Part shown: positions 1 through 8,785 of the stretch, one piece after another | Layout of the letters: each line of letters opens with the position of its first letter | Position numbering within the stretch: the first letter of the stretch is position 1 | Assembly: GCF_005160265.1 (NCBI RefSeq) | Contig: NZ_CP039865.1 | Span: 4,751,001 to 4,815,000, forward strand | Source: Phreatobacter aquaticus | Lineage (GTDB): Bacteria > Pseudomonadota > Alphaproteobacteria > Rhizobiales > Phreatobacteraceae | Reading direction: 5' to 3' | DNA length: 64,000 nt | The notes under the pieces: generated by a model | What the model saw: only the letters and a program-made list of their open reading frames with translations | What the model was told of the DNA's origin: nothing | Database searches by the model: none | Program-made: the position numbers and the translations under genes

Positions 1-40
1 TACAACGTCGGGGCGGCGAACTCAAAGGCTGAGGAGACGA

Positions 41-736
41 TTACTCGTCGTCCTGCGGCGCGGACTTGAGATTGGCGAAGACCTTGGCGGCATCGTAGCG
101 CTCTTCGCGTTTCGGAGCCTCGGGACGTTCGAAGGGATCGACCTTCGCCGGCATCGACGTGGTCTGGTCAGCCGGGAGCAGCGTCTGCTCGGGCGTCGTG
201 TCGACCGGGCCACGCTCCTTGGCAGCACGATTGACCTCAAGGTCGAGGTCGATCTGCGAGCAAAGGCCAAGTGTCACAGGGTCCATCGGCGTCAGGGTCT
301 GCGAGTTCCAATGGGTGCGGTCACGGATAGCGGCGATCGTCGGCTTCGTCGTGCCGACGAGGCGCATCAGGGCCGCATCCTTCAGTTCGGGATGGTTGCG
401 CACAAGCCACAGGATGGCATTCGGCCGGTCCTGCCGGCGCGAGACCGGGGTATAGCGAGGCCCCTTCTTCGACTTGACCTCAGGCAGCTTGACCTTGGGC
501 GGCGCCAGCCGCAGGCGGAAGGCCGGGTCCTTCTCGGCGCGCGTGATCTCGTCGCGCGTCAGCTGTCCGGTAATGATCGGATCGGAACCCTTGATACCCT
601 GGGCGGCTTCGCCGTCAGCGATCGCTTTGACCTCAAGCGGATGCAGCGTGCAGAAGGCGGCGATCTGCTCGAACGAGAGCGCGGTATTGTCGACCAGCCA
701 AACGGCGGTGGCCTTGGGCATCAGGAGCTGGGTCAT
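41..736 (-). CDS. trcR: TrcR-like cell cycle transcriptional regulator (DUF1013)
   Basis: The 231-residue product opens with MTQLLMPKATAVWLVDNT and continues through a run predicted to form helix-turn-helix segments (ALSFEQIAAFCTLHPLEVKAI at residues 19-39). This is the DUF1013 family found almost only in Alphaproteobacteria and named for the Caulobacter regulator TrcR. A second helical block (LVRNHPELKDAALMRLVGTT) resembles another DNA-binding segment, and the tail is charged and probably disordered. The reading frame stays open far upstream, but family conservation begins at the ATG at 736, so that start was chosen. It is divergent from rpsU. Family assignment is firm; target genes cannot be read from the sequence. 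Confidence 0.87.
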   Translation of the reverse strand: MTQLLMPKATAVWLVDNTALSFEQIAAFCTLHPLEVKAIADGEAAQGIKGSDPIITGQLTRDEITRAEKDPAFRLRLAPPKVKLPEVKSKKGPRYTPVSRRQDRPNAILWLVRNHPELKDAALMRLVGTTKPTIAAIRDRTHWNSQTLTPMDPVTLGLCSQIDLDLEVNRAAKERGPVDTTPEQTLLPADQTTSMPAKVDPFERPEAPKREERYDAAKVFANLKSAPQDDE

Positions 737-1120
737 TGCGGCCTCTTCGGTGGCGATCGCGAGAGTGACCGCTCCCGTGCCCTGGCCTTGGAGACCCGGG
801 CCGAGGCGGCCGCCTCGTGTCGATCGAAAGATCGGGAAATCGCTCGTGCATATAGCGCTGGAGACGCGGCGACGCAAACATTGCTTGTCACACAGCCCGT
901 TTCTTTCTTGGGATGCCAATCGGGCCCAATCCCGAACTCCCGGAAATGACGCGCGATCAGGGCGGAAGCGGCGAGAATCCGCCATCCGAGCACCTCTCCT
1001 CCCGTGGACAGGAATGGATGGTTCTGCTATCCGCGACACTTCCCGAACGTCGGCTACCCTGCGGAATGCACCTGCAAGCTGACGTCCGCCATTCATTCGC
1101 TATCAGGAAGGACTCTCGGC
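737..1120. promoter_or_regulatory. Divergent intergenic region between trcR and rpsU (384 bp)
   Basis: No convincing gene lies here; the open frames are extensions of the flanking genes or have no family-like sequence. It must hold the promoters for trcR (leftward) and rpsU (rightward). On the minus strand a CTATAT -10-like hexamer (850-855) lies 17 bases downstream of a poor -35 (TTTGCG, 873-878), a weak candidate for trcR. No good -35/-10 pair was seen for rpsU. The Shine-Dalgarno of rpsU closes the region. Confidence 0.35.
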
Positions 1121-1366
1121 GTGCAGGTTCTCGTTCGCGACAACAATGTCGATCAGGCGCTCAAGGCTCTCAAAAAAAAGATGCAGCGCGAAGGCATCTT
1201 CCGCGAAATGAAGCTGCGCGGCCACTTTGAGAAGCCCTCCGAAAAGCGCGTACGCGAAGAGGCGGAAGCTGTCCGCCGCGCCCGCAAGCTTGCCCGCAAG
1301 CGCGCCCAGCGCGAGGGCCTGATCGCCGCCAAGCCAGAGAAACCGGCGGCTCGCAAAACCGCCTGA
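1121..1366 (+). CDS. rpsU: 30S ribosomal protein S21
   Basis: The 81-residue basic protein begins [20 protein letters not shown] and contains the S21 core ([19 protein letters not shown]), followed by a lysine/arginine/alanine-rich tail typical of alphaproteobacterial S21. S21 sits on the 30S platform near the 3' end of 16S rRNA and assists initiation. The start is GTG at 1121, with the strong Shine-Dalgarno AGGAAGGA at 1105-1112 eight bases upstream. An upstream ATG in the same frame (1004) lacks both conservation and a ribosome site. It appears monocistronic. Confidence 0.95.
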   Translation: MQVLVRDNNVDQALKALKKKMQREGIFREMKLRGHFEKPSEKRVREEAEAVRRARKLARKRAQREGLIAAKPEKPAARKTA

Positions 1367-1410
1367 GCTTCGGATACGGTTTCTTTTCGGTTTGTGCCGT
1401 AATTTCGACA

Positions 1411-1438
1411 GGCCCGTGACGAACAAGTCGTCCGGGCC
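1411..1438 (+). terminator. Possible rpsU terminator hairpin
   Basis: GGCCCG-T-GACGA and TCGTCCGGGCC form an 11-bp stem with one bulged T and a short loop, 45 bases after the rpsU stop. No uridine tract follows, so it is a weak intrinsic terminator or only a 3' stabilising hairpin. Confidence 0.35.
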
Positions 1439-1507
1439 ATGTCATTTCTGGAAGACCAAATGCTTGGATCTGGCCTCATGCCGGATCCGCTGATCGAGGA
1501 CGATAGG

Positions 1508-2392
1508 ATGAACGTCGTGGCATTGGCCGCAACACGCAATTGGCGGCCTGCAGCACTGGTCGTCTGCGCGATGGCGCTGGCCGGCTGCAGCACCAGCGGC
1601 GGTGTTGCCACCGGCTCGGTGACCGGCGGTGACGACGTTGAATCCAGCTATATCGGCTCGACCGCCAACATCGCTTCGCTGACCGAGGTGGTTCAGCGCA
1701 ATCCGCAGGACCCGCAGGCCTACAACATGCGCGGCACGGTTCTCGCCCGCACCGGGCGGCCGCAGGATGCCATGACCGACTTCACCAAGGCCATCCAGCT
1801 CGACCCGAACTATGTTCAGGCCCTTTCGAACCGCGCGCTTGTCTACCGGCAGACGGGGCGGGCCGATCTCGCTCTCGGCGACTACAACCGTGCCATTCAG
1901 GCTGATGCGAACTACGCCGCCGCCTATGTTGGCCGGGGCAATATCTATCGCGTCCAGGGCCGCTACGCCGATGCGCTGACCGACTACAACCGCGCCATCC
2001 AGATCAACGGCTCGAACGCGCAGGCCTATCACAACCGCGGCCTTGCTTATGCGGCCCAGAACAATCATCGCCAGGCGATCGAAGATTTCACGACGGCGCT
2101 GGGCCTCGCTCCCAACAATGCCGAGCCCTATTATGGCCGCGGCCTGAGCTATCTCGCCGTCGGCGACGCCAAGTCGGCCGTCGACGACCTCAACGAGGCC
2201 GTGCAGTTCGACCAGCGCAATGCCGATATCTGGGTCGCCCGCGGCAAGGCGCTGGAGCAGACCGGCGATACCGAGCGCGCGCTCGGTTCCTACACCAAGG
2301 CGATCAGCGTCGAGGAGAACCACCCTGGCGCCCGTGAGGCCTTCAATCGCCTCGGCGGCCGTTCCGGCCAGACCTATCGGCTGTTCAACTGA
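1508..2392 (+). CDS. TPR-repeat lipoprotein (NlpI-like)
   Basis: The 294-residue protein has a lipoprotein signal peptide ending in the lipobox LAGC (Cys27), then a low-complexity linker and about seven tetratricopeptide repeats with typical positions (YNMRGTVLARTGRPQDAMTDF, YHNRGLAYAAQNNHRQAIEDF, YYGRGLSYLAVGDAKSAVDDL). It should be membrane-anchored and facing the periplasm. NlpI-type proteins act as scaffolds for peptidoglycan hydrolases, but that role is inferred from architecture alone. The ATG at 1508 was preferred to the upstream ATG at 1439 because it puts the signal peptide at the N-terminus and has GAGGA about eight bases before it. Confidence 0.85.
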   Translation: MNVVALAATRNWRPAALVVCAMALAGCSTSGGVATGSVTGGDDVESSYIGSTANIASLTEVVQRNPQDPQAYNMRGTVLARTGRPQDAMTDFTKAIQLDPNYVQALSNRALVYRQTGRADLALGDYNRAIQADANYAAAYVGRGNIYRVQGRYADALTDYNRAIQINGSNAQAYHNRGLAYAAQNNHRQAIEDFTTALGLAPNNAEPYYGRGLSYLAVGDAKSAVDDLNEAVQFDQRNADIWVARGKALEQTGDTERALGSYTKAISVEENHPGAREAFNRLGGRSGQTYRLFN

Positions 2393-2423
2393 ACCGCCAC
2401 ACGACCGTTCAGTCGGCTCGGGC

Positions 2424-2900
2424 TTAGATGTCCTTCGACAGTTCCAGCACCGCCGGCTTGAAGCCGAAGCGTTCATAGGCCTTGCGCGCGATCGTATTGC
2501 CGACGATCGCGCCGATCATCAGCCGCCGGATGCCGAACGAGCGCGCCAGCCGCTCGGCCTCATCAAGCAGGCTTGTGCCCACCCCCTGCCCACGGTGGCG
2601 TTCATCGATCACCAGTTCCGCGACCCATGCGATGCGGCCGATATCGGCGCGCAGATAGGGCTGCGGCGGATCGAGGACGAGGCACATCATGCCGATGACA
2701 TCGGCGCCGTCGATTGCCACCACCAGCGATCCACCATCCCGCTCGATGCGCCCGAGGTCGGAATCCAGACAGGCCTCGGCGGCCCGGCGATCCTCGGCGC
2801 GGTCGCCGGAAATCGCGTTCTCGAAGGCATTGAGCTGCGCGATGAGGTCGATGACCTGGCGGCGGTCAGCCGCGGCATAGGGGCGGATGTTTGCGGGCAT
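2424..2900 (-). CDS. GNAT family N-acetyltransferase
   Basis: The 158-residue protein shows GNAT motif A in the stretch VAELVIDERHRGQGVGTSLL, with the pyrophosphate-binding RGQGVG loop near residues 103-108, followed by the alpha-helix ending LARSFGIRRL. The C-terminal AYERFGFKPA is also typical. It transfers an acetyl group from acetyl-CoA to an unknown acceptor. Its ATG lies five bases after the stop of the DUF3303 gene, so the two are probably translationally coupled. The substrate cannot be predicted. Confidence 0.85.
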   Translation of the reverse strand: MPANIRPYAAADRRQVIDLIAQLNAFENAISGDRAEDRRAAEACLDSDLGRIERDGGSLVVAIDGADVIGMMCLVLDPPQPYLRADIGRIAWVAELVIDERHRGQGVGTSLLDEAERLARSFGIRRLMIGAIVGNTIARKAYERFGFKPAVLELSKDI

Positions 2901-2905
2901 AGTGG

Positions 2906-3193
2906 TCAGTCCGTCTGATCGAGATGGGGGGCCACGACCTCACGGGTCTCCTTGCTCGGCACCACCGGTACGATCTCGAAGGTGACGCCCGATCCACGCC
3001 AGCTCAACACCCATTCCTGCAGCAGCCGAAGATCGTCACACTCCATCAGTTGGAAGCAGCGGTCGAAGTTCGGCTCGATCCAACTGCCGACATAGGTCAG
3101 GCCTTCCGGCAGCGAGCGTCCCTTGTCGCGCACCTGCCGATAGACCGGCACCGGATCCTGGTTGGCAAAGCGCTCGATGACCATGAACAGCAT
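2906..3193 (-). CDS. DUF3303 domain-containing protein
   Basis: The 95-residue protein begins MLFMVIERFANQDPVPVYRQ and carries the DUF3303 pattern (LTYVGSWIEPNFDRCFQLMECDD, then LQEWVLSWRG), a small ferredoxin-like fold of unknown function. The ATG at 3193 has GGAG seven bases upstream and matches the family start; the longer frame to 3238 does not. It sits between pntB and a GNAT gene, all in the same direction, with 68 bases to pntB. Confidence 0.8.
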   Translation of the reverse strand: MLFMVIERFANQDPVPVYRQVRDKGRSLPEGLTYVGSWIEPNFDRCFQLMECDDLRLLQEWVLSWRGSGVTFEIVPVVPSKETREVVAPHLDQTD

Positions 3194-3261
3194 GGTGCGG
3201 CTCCAGATGCGAAACGGGGCCACGAGGCCCCGCTTCACCTAACCCCGGTTCTTTGACAGCC

Positions 3262-4665
3262 TCAATGCCCGAGCGCCTTGACGATGTTCTCCACCATCTT
3301 CTTGGCATCAGCGAACAGCATCATCGTGTTGTCGCGGAAGAACAGCTCGTTCTCGACGCCGGCATAGCCAGCCGCCATACCGCGCTTGATGAAGAGAACG
3401 GTGCCGGCCTTCTCCACATCGAGGATCGGCATGCCGTAGATCGGCGAGGTCTTGTCGGTCTTCGCTGCCGGATTGGTCACGTCATTGGCACCAATGACGA
3501 AGGCCACATCGGCCTGGGCGAATTCCGAATTGATGTCCTCGAGCTCGAAGACCTCGTCATAGGGAACGTTCGCTTCGGCGAGCAGCACATTCATGTGGCC
3601 GGGCATGCGACCCGCGACCGGATGGATCGCGTACTTCACCTCGACACCCTCCTTCTTCAGGAGATCGGCCATCTCACGCAGCGCGTGTTGTGCCTGGGCG
3701 ACCGCCATGCCGTAGCCCGGCACGATGATCACCTTCGAAGCGTTCTTCATGATGAAGGCGGCGTCGTCCGCGGAGCCCTGCTTGACCGGCCGCTGCTCCA
3801 CGGCACCACCGGCGGCAGCGGCATCGTCGCCGCCGAACCCGCCGAGAATGACGGAGATGAAGCTCCGGTTCATCGCCTTGCACATGATGTAGGACAGGAT
3901 CGCGCCCGACGAGCCGACAAGGGCACCGGTGATGATCAGCGCAGTGTTTCCGAGCGTGAAACCGATGCCGGCGGCAGCCCAGCCCGAATAGGAATTGAGC
4001 ATCGACACCACGACCGGCATGTCCGCACCGCCGATCGGGATGATCAGGGTGACGCCGATCACGAAGGACAGAAGCACGATCAGCCAGAAGGCGAGCGTGC
4101 TCTCCGTCCGGATGAAGACGATCATCAGCACGACGATAGCGGCCGCGATCGCGATGTTCAGGAGGTGGCGCTGCGGCAGCATGATCGGCTTGCCGCTCAT
4201 CCGTCCGTCGAGCTTCAGGAAGGCGATGATCGATCCGGTGAAGGTGACCGCACCGATCGCGACGCCAAGGCCCATCTCGAACAGCGAGGCGCCCTTGATC
4301 GTGCCGCGCGTGCCGATGTCGAAGGCAGCCGGGGCGTAGAGCGCCGCAGCGGCCACGAACACGGCGGACAAGCCGACGCCGGAATGGAAGGCCGCGACAA
4401 GCTGCGGCATGGACGTCATCGGCACCCGACGGGCGACCACGGCGCCAATGCCGCCGCCGATGCCGAGGCCCAGCAGGACCAGGATCCAGGCGCCGATACC
4501 GGCCGGTCGTGCGAAGGCAAGCGTCGTGACGATGGCGATCGCCATGCCGACCATGCCGAATGTGTTGCCCTGGCGCGAGGTCTGCGGGCTCGACAGCCCG
4601 CGCAGGCTGAGGATGAACAGGACGCCGGAGACGAGGTAGAGAAGCGCTGCGAGATTGGCGGACAT
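3262..4665 (-). CDS. pntB: NAD(P)(+) transhydrogenase subunit beta
   Basis: The 467-residue product has an N-terminal membrane domain of about nine hydrophobic segments (from MSANLAALLYLVSG) and a C-terminal NADP(H)-binding dIII domain with the signature GYGMAVAQAQHALREM and later VIGANDVTNPAA. With PntA1 and PntA2 it forms the proton-driven enzyme that passes hydride from NADH to NADP+, supplying NADPH. The ATG at 4665 matches the family start; the open frame runs further upstream over pntA2 without homology. It starts 11 bases after the pntA2 stop and is the last gene of the pnt unit. Confidence 0.97.
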   Translation of the reverse strand: MSANLAALLYLVSGVLFILSLRGLSSPQTSRQGNTFGMVGMAIAIVTTLAFARPAGIGAWILVLLGLGIGGGIGAVVARRVPMTSMPQLVAAFHSGVGLSAVFVAAAALYAPAAFDIGTRGTIKGASLFEMGLGVAIGAVTFTGSIIAFLKLDGRMSGKPIMLPQRHLLNIAIAAAIVVLMIVFIRTESTLAFWLIVLLSFVIGVTLIIPIGGADMPVVVSMLNSYSGWAAAGIGFTLGNTALIITGALVGSSGAILSYIMCKAMNRSFISVILGGFGGDDAAAAGGAVEQRPVKQGSADDAAFIMKNASKVIIVPGYGMAVAQAQHALREMADLLKKEGVEVKYAIHPVAGRMPGHMNVLLAEANVPYDEVFELEDINSEFAQADVAFVIGANDVTNPAAKTDKTSPIYGMPILDVEKAGTVLFIKRGMAAGYAGVENELFFRDNTMMLFADAKKMVENIVKALGH

Positions 4666-4676
4666 GATCTGATCCC

Positions 4677-5159
4677 TCAGCTCTTCGTGGCCGCCGGCTT
4701 TTCCTTCGTCTTGTACATCGCGAGCATGCGTTGCGTGACGAGGAAGCCGCCGAAAATATTGATGGCTGCGAGAACGAGACCGAGGAACCCGAAGATCCGG
4801 GCCATGATAGAGCCCGTGTCCATCACCTGGACACCGACGGCCAAAAGAGCGCCGACCACGATGACCGATGAGATCGCGTTGGTCACCGACATCAGTGGCG
4901 TGTGCAGCGCGGGCGTCACCTGCCACACCACGTAATAGCCGACGAACACGGCCAGCACGAAGATCGCGAAACGAAAGACCGTCGGGTCGATCGCACCACC
5001 GGTCGCCGCATGGGCGGCGGCGCCAGCCGCCGTTGCCAGCTGATCGGCGACCAGAGTGGCCTGTTCGGCGGCAAGCCGCGCCTGTTCAGCAGCGGTGCGC
5101 GCGACATCGGCCGCGGCGCGTGCCCGGTCGAGAGCCTGGTCCGGAGTGATATTGGCCAT
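4677..5159 (-). CDS. pntA2: NAD(P) transhydrogenase subunit alpha part 2 (membrane)
   Basis: The 160-residue protein begins [20 protein letters not shown], has an alanine-rich coiled-coil-like N-terminal region of some 50 residues, then hydrophobic segments ([58 protein letters not shown]). The last two match the C-terminal membrane part of E. coli PntA, which in Alphaproteobacteria is a separate gene. It lies between pntA1 (16-base gap) and pntB (11-base gap), consistent with one operon. Confidence 0.93.
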   Translation of the reverse strand: MANITPDQALDRARAAADVARTAAEQARLAAEQATLVADQLATAAGAAAHAATGGAIDPTVFRFAIFVLAVFVGYYVVWQVTPALHTPLMSVTNAISSVIVVGALLAVGVQVMDTGSIMARIFGFLGLVLAAINIFGGFLVTQRMLAMYKTKEKPAATKS

Positions 5160-5175
5160 AGCGTTCTGTCCTCGA

Positions 5176-6399
5176 TCAGGCTTTGGTGGACTTCTTGGGC
5201 GCAGGCTTCGGTTTGGATGCGACGACCTCGGCAGCCGGCGGCGTGGCTGTGGGAGCCGGGCTCGCGACGGCGGCAGCGCCGGCAAAGCTCGGATGCACCA
5301 CCTGCCCGTCTCTGGTCAGCAGGGTCGCCTTGACCAGTTCGTCATCCCAAGGCACCGACAGCGCCTTGGTTGACTTGTCGATCATGATTTCGAGGAAGGC
5401 GAACAGGTTCTTGGCGTAGAGCGACGATGCCGTTGCTGCCAGTCGCCCCGGCACGTTGAGATGGCCGACAATCTTCACGCCATTGGCATTCGCGACGATC
5501 TCGCCGGGCTTGGCACCCTCGACATTGCCGCCCCGCTCGACGGCCAGATCGATGATCACCGAGCCGGCCTTCATGGACGCGACCATGGCGGACGTCACCA
5601 GGCGCGGCGCGGCGCGGCCAGGGATCAGAGCCGTCGTGATGACGATGTCCTGCTTGGTGATATGTTCAGCGACGAGGGCCGCCTGCTTGGCCTGATATTC
5701 GGCCGACATCGGCTTGGCATAACCAGCAGCGGTCTCGGCCTGCTTGAACTCGTCGTCCATCACGGCGACGAACTTCGCGCCAAGGCTCTCGACCTGTTCC
5801 TTGGAGGCGGGTCTGACGTCGGTGGCCGTCACCACCGCGCCAAGGCGCCTGGCGGTCGCAACCGCCTGCAACCCGGCAACGCCCGCGCCCATTATGAAGA
5901 TCTTGGCGGCAGGAACAGTGCCGGCCGCGGTCATCATCATCGGCAGGGCCCGACCGAATTCGGCGGAAGCATCAATGACAGCGCGATAACCGGCAAGATT
6001 GGCCTGGCTGGACAGCACGTCCATCACCTGGGCGCGGGTGATGCGTGGCATCAACTCCATCGCGAAGGCAGAGACCCCAGCCTTCGCCATGTCGGCCAGC
6101 GCGGCCTCATTGCCGAAGGGATCCATGGTGGCGAGCACGAGAGCACCCGCCTTGTAGCCCTTGACCTCGGCTGACGACGGCCGACGAACCTTCAGCACGA
6201 CGTCCGCATCGGCGACCGCGTTCGCGGCGATCGTGGCACCCGCCGCCTCGAAATCCGAATCGATGATGCCGGACCCAAGGCCGGCCCCAGGTTCCACCAC
6301 GAGGTCGGCGCCCAGCGCCTTCAGGCGCTTCACCGTATCGGGCGTTCCGCCGACCCTGGCTTCCGTCGGATCGGTCTCCTTCGGGATCACTATGCGCAT
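5176..6399 (-). CDS. pntA1: Re/Si-specific NAD(P)(+) transhydrogenase subunit alpha (part 1)
   Basis: The 407-residue soluble dI subunit binds NAD(H). It opens [20 protein letters not shown] and contains the alanine-dehydrogenase/PNT N-terminal domain, then a Rossmann fold with [22 protein letters not shown] (GAGVAG) and the [15 protein letters not shown] segment. The C-terminus is a proline/alanine/lysine-rich tail probably linking to PntA2. The start at 6399 has GGAGGA about six bases upstream. It is first in the pntA1-A2-B operon, with the cox subunit IV gene 108 bases before it. Confidence 0.96.
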   Translation of the reverse strand: MRIVIPKETDPTEARVGGTPDTVKRLKALGADLVVEPGAGLGSGIIDSDFEAAGATIAANAVADADVVLKVRRPSSAEVKGYKAGALVLATMDPFGNEAALADMAKAGVSAFAMELMPRITRAQVMDVLSSQANLAGYRAVIDASAEFGRALPMMMTAAGTVPAAKIFIMGAGVAGLQAVATARRLGAVVTATDVRPASKEQVESLGAKFVAVMDDEFKQAETAAGYAKPMSAEYQAKQAALVAEHITKQDIVITTALIPGRAAPRLVTSAMVASMKAGSVIIDLAVERGGNVEGAKPGEIVANANGVKIVGHLNVPGRLAATASSLYAKNLFAFLEIMIDKSTKALSVPWDDELVKATLLTRDGQVVHPSFAGAAAVASPAPTATPPAAEVVASKPKPAPKKSTKA

Positions 6400-6507
6400 G
6401 AACGGTCCTCCGGGTGGCCCGACCTTACGCCGGGGCGCCAAGGGGCCGTGAGTTATGAATGACGACGCATGCTCCCGGAGCCCCGAGACCGGGGATGCAC
6501 TCAACCG

Positions 6508-6657
6508 TCAGCGCAGCAGGAAGATCGCCATCAGGATGAGCAGAACGGTCACCGAGATCGAGCCCCACTTGGTCAAGCTCAGGAACAGCGCATAGGTGCG
6601 CTCGTGCTCGGGGTAATCCATGGGTGCGGTGCCGTCGACGTGAGGCTGAGACGCCAT
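6508..6657 (-). CDS. aa3-type cytochrome c oxidase subunit IV (COX4_pro_2 family)
   Basis: A 49-residue protein read from the minus strand: MASQPHVDGTAPMDYPEHE, then RTYALFLSLTKWGSISV and a single transmembrane helix (VTVLLILMAIFLLR) at the C-terminus. The MDYPEHERTY motif before one helix is the signature of the small bacterial aa3 oxidase subunit IV. GGAG lies eight bases before the ATG. It precedes pntA1 in the same direction, an arrangement common in this order although the other oxidase subunits are elsewhere. Confidence 0.85.
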   Translation of the reverse strand: MASQPHVDGTAPMDYPEHERTYALFLSLTKWGSISVTVLLILMAIFLLR

Positions 6658-6748
6658 GAAGGATGCTCCGTATCAAGACATTATGATCGAGGGGTACCGT
6701 ATCGCCGCTCTCATGGCAACGCACAGAACGACCGGGAAAACCCGGAGA

Positions 6749-7372
6749 TCAGCGTGGCGCCGTGAAGGCCGGAACGCCGGTGGGAAGGCCACCGGGCAGG
6801 CCTGATCCGAGGGGGGCGCCTGGCAGAGGCGTAGAGCGCGGTGCCGCCTGCCGTGTCTCCGGCTGGCTGCTCGATGTCGGACGCCGGCCGGGCGCGGGCG
6901 GCGGCACGGGAGCCGCCATCGGTGGCTGCGGCTGGGCCTGCTGCCCATCATCGGTCAGTTGCACGGTCCAGGCCCGCTGGTCCTGGGTATCGACCTCGAA
7001 AAAGCCGACCCTGTCATAGCCGCGCGCCAGGCATTGTTCGATGCCGCGGATGGTGAATTCCTTGTCGCGGGTGCACATGAAGGCCCGGCCCGCCCATTCT
7101 CCGCCGTGGTCGTAGTCGACGGCGTAGAGATAGTAGAAGCGGGCGACCAGGGGGCCGCGCAGGATCGTCTCGCAGGAGCGTGCGGCGATGTTCCACCAGC
7201 CCTCGGTGGTCCAGCCCTCGCCGTCCTTGTAGCCAATCGACACCCCGACACGGCCGGCGGTCGTGTTGCAGAGCTTCAGGTCAGCATGTGCTGGCACGGT
7301 GCCGCCGAGCAGCAGTCCACAGCCAAGCAGGCCGATCCCGAGTGCCGTGCGGCGGATGAGAGGCAAATCCAT
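6749..7372 (-). CDS. DUF1036 domain-containing exported protein
   Basis: The 207-residue protein has a signal peptide (LGIGLLGCGLLLGGTVPAHA), then the DUF1036 domain (LKLCNTTAGRVGVSIGYKDG, TEGWWNIAARSCETI, RFYYLYAVDYDHGGEW) and a proline/alanine-rich tail from about residue 150. Conserved cysteines suggest disulphides in the periplasm. The function of DUF1036 is unknown. It lies about 90 bases upstream of the cox subunit IV gene in the same direction and may or may not be co-transcribed. Confidence 0.82.
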   Translation of the reverse strand: MDLPLIRRTALGIGLLGCGLLLGGTVPAHADLKLCNTTAGRVGVSIGYKDGEGWTTEGWWNIAARSCETILRGPLVARFYYLYAVDYDHGGEWAGRAFMCTRDKEFTIRGIEQCLARGYDRVGFFEVDTQDQRAWTVQLTDDGQQAQPQPPMAAPVPPPAPGRRPTSSSQPETRQAAPRSTPLPGAPLGSGLPGGLPTGVPAFTAPR

Positions 7373-7441
7373 CGGATCAGTATCACCTGTCTAATGGGCT
7401 TTTCGATGATGCGGTGCCGTGAGTCAACGCAAGGCCGCGTC

Positions 7442-8365
7442 TCACGGCGTTCTTGGCCGCGCGACCCATATGCCGACCATGATCGCGACCCCACCCGCGA
7501 CCTGTACGGCGGTCAGCGCCTCGCCGAGCGCCAGCCAGGCGAAGATCGCCGCGATGACCGCCTCCAGGAAGATCACCAGCGACGAAAAGACCGGTGGCAG
7601 GGTGCCAAGCGCCACGGACAGAAGCCCCTGCCCTGCCGCCTGGGTCACGACGCCCAGGGCCAGAACGGCCAGCCAGCCCTGAAGACTGTGCGGCAGGATG
7701 CGCGGCTCCATGACCAGGGCCACCAGCAACAGGCAGAGGCTGGTGACGACGCTTGCATGGAACGTCAGGCGCGCGGCGCCATGGGTGCGCCGGCCGGCAC
7801 GGACCGCATGGAAATAGAGACCGAAGAACACGCCGGTTGCCGCACCATAGGCGTCACCGAGCAGACGGGACGTGTCGATCTGCAGGCTGTTGCCGATCAG
7901 GGCCGCGCCACCTGCGAGGCACAGGGCGAGCCCGATCAGGGTCCATCGTGAGGTCGCCTCCCGAAACCAGAACCAGGCCACGAGGATGACCCAGAGGGGC
8001 GCAGTGGTTGCGAGAAACGTGGAGTTGGCGATCGTCGTCTTCAGGATCGACAGGTGCCAGAAGAACAGGTCGCCCGCGAAGAAGATGCCCGCCAGCACGA
8101 CGGGCAGGGTGAAACCGGGACGGTCAGGCCGGCCACGGTCCTCGAATGTCATCCAGAGATAGAGCACCGGCATGGCCAGCGCCGTGCGCCAGAAGGCCGA
8201 GGCAAATGGCCCGACATCGGCCAGCCGCACGAAGACCGGAGAGACGCCGAGTGCTGTCGCCCCCATGAGCAAGGCGACGAAAGCCGCGCCCCGGCCGGAC
8301 GCGCTGGGGCCTTGTCCGGGTCGAATTTCGGACGGGGCAGCATTGTCGGGAACGGGAGAGGTCAT
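7442..8365 (-). CDS. EamA/DMT-superfamily transporter
   Basis: The 307-residue membrane protein has about ten hydrophobic helices arranged as two EamA repeats (first from about residue 30, second from about residue 165). Recognisable elements are [19 protein letters not shown] and, in the second half, [24 protein letters not shown] proteins export amino acids or other metabolites; the substrate is not predictable. The ATG at 8365 gives the usual N-terminus; an upstream in-frame start would add 51 unconserved residues. It is divergent from gapR. Confidence 0.85.
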   Translation of the reverse strand: MTSPVPDNAAPSEIRPGQGPSASGRGAAFVALLMGATALGVSPVFVRLADVGPFASAFWRTALAMPVLYLWMTFEDRGRPDRPGFTLPVVLAGIFFAGDLFFWHLSILKTTIANSTFLATTAPLWVILVAWFWFREATSRWTLIGLALCLAGGAALIGNSLQIDTSRLLGDAYGAATGVFFGLYFHAVRAGRRTHGAARLTFHASVVTSLCLLLVALVMEPRILPHSLQGWLAVLALGVVTQAAGQGLLSVALGTLPPVFSSLVIFLEAVIAAIFAWLALGEALTAVQVAGGVAIMVGIWVARPRTP

Positions 8366-8532
8366 TCGGACATCCGTCGGCGCGGGCGTCCTGCTTAGGC
8401 CGACCTCCGCCTGTGGACAAGGCAGGGGCGTCTCCCCCGATGGAGCTTGACCCGACGCGCCGAATTGGCGAACCGTGCGGCTCGAATTTCCCACCCGATC
8501 CGAACCTGTCATCGACACCCTGGAGAAACCCC

Positions 8533-8778
8533 ATGGTCGACACCCAAAGCGTTGCCGGCGATCAGCTGAAGGCCATTATCGAGCGCGTCGAGCGTCTCGA
8601 GGAAGAGAAGAAGGCGCTGGCCGACGACATCAAGGACGTCTACGCGGAAGCCAAGGCCAACGGCTTCGACACCAAGATCCTGCGCAAGATCATTTCGCTT
8701 CGCCGTCAGGACCGCGACGAGCGCATGGAGGAGGAAGCCATCCTCGAGCTCTACAAGCAGGCGCTCGGCATGGTCTGA
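8533..8778 (+). CDS. gapR: GapR nucleoid-associated protein (DUF2312/UPF0335)
   Basis: The 81-residue protein contains the complete UPF0335 pattern: [20 protein letters not shown], then [18 protein letters not shown] and [18 protein letters not shown]. It is almost entirely helical, with a coiled coil at residues 10-35. In Caulobacter the family member GapR is an essential dimer-of-dimers that clamps overtwisted DNA ahead of replication and transcription forks. The ATG at 8533 has GGAG seven bases upstream. It sits between two EamA genes on the other strand and seems to be transcribed alone. Confidence 0.92.
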   Translation: MVDTQSVAGDQLKAIIERVERLEEEKKALADDIKDVYAEAKANGFDTKILRKIISLRRQDRDERMEEEAILELYKQALGMV

Positions 8779-8785
8779 GCAGGCC

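Noticed and set aside
3253-4935. 560-codon open frame antisense to pntB
   Set aside because: Composition is that of a mirror frame in GC-rich DNA (His/Arg/Asp/Gly rich) with no domain; pntB on the other strand is unmistakable.
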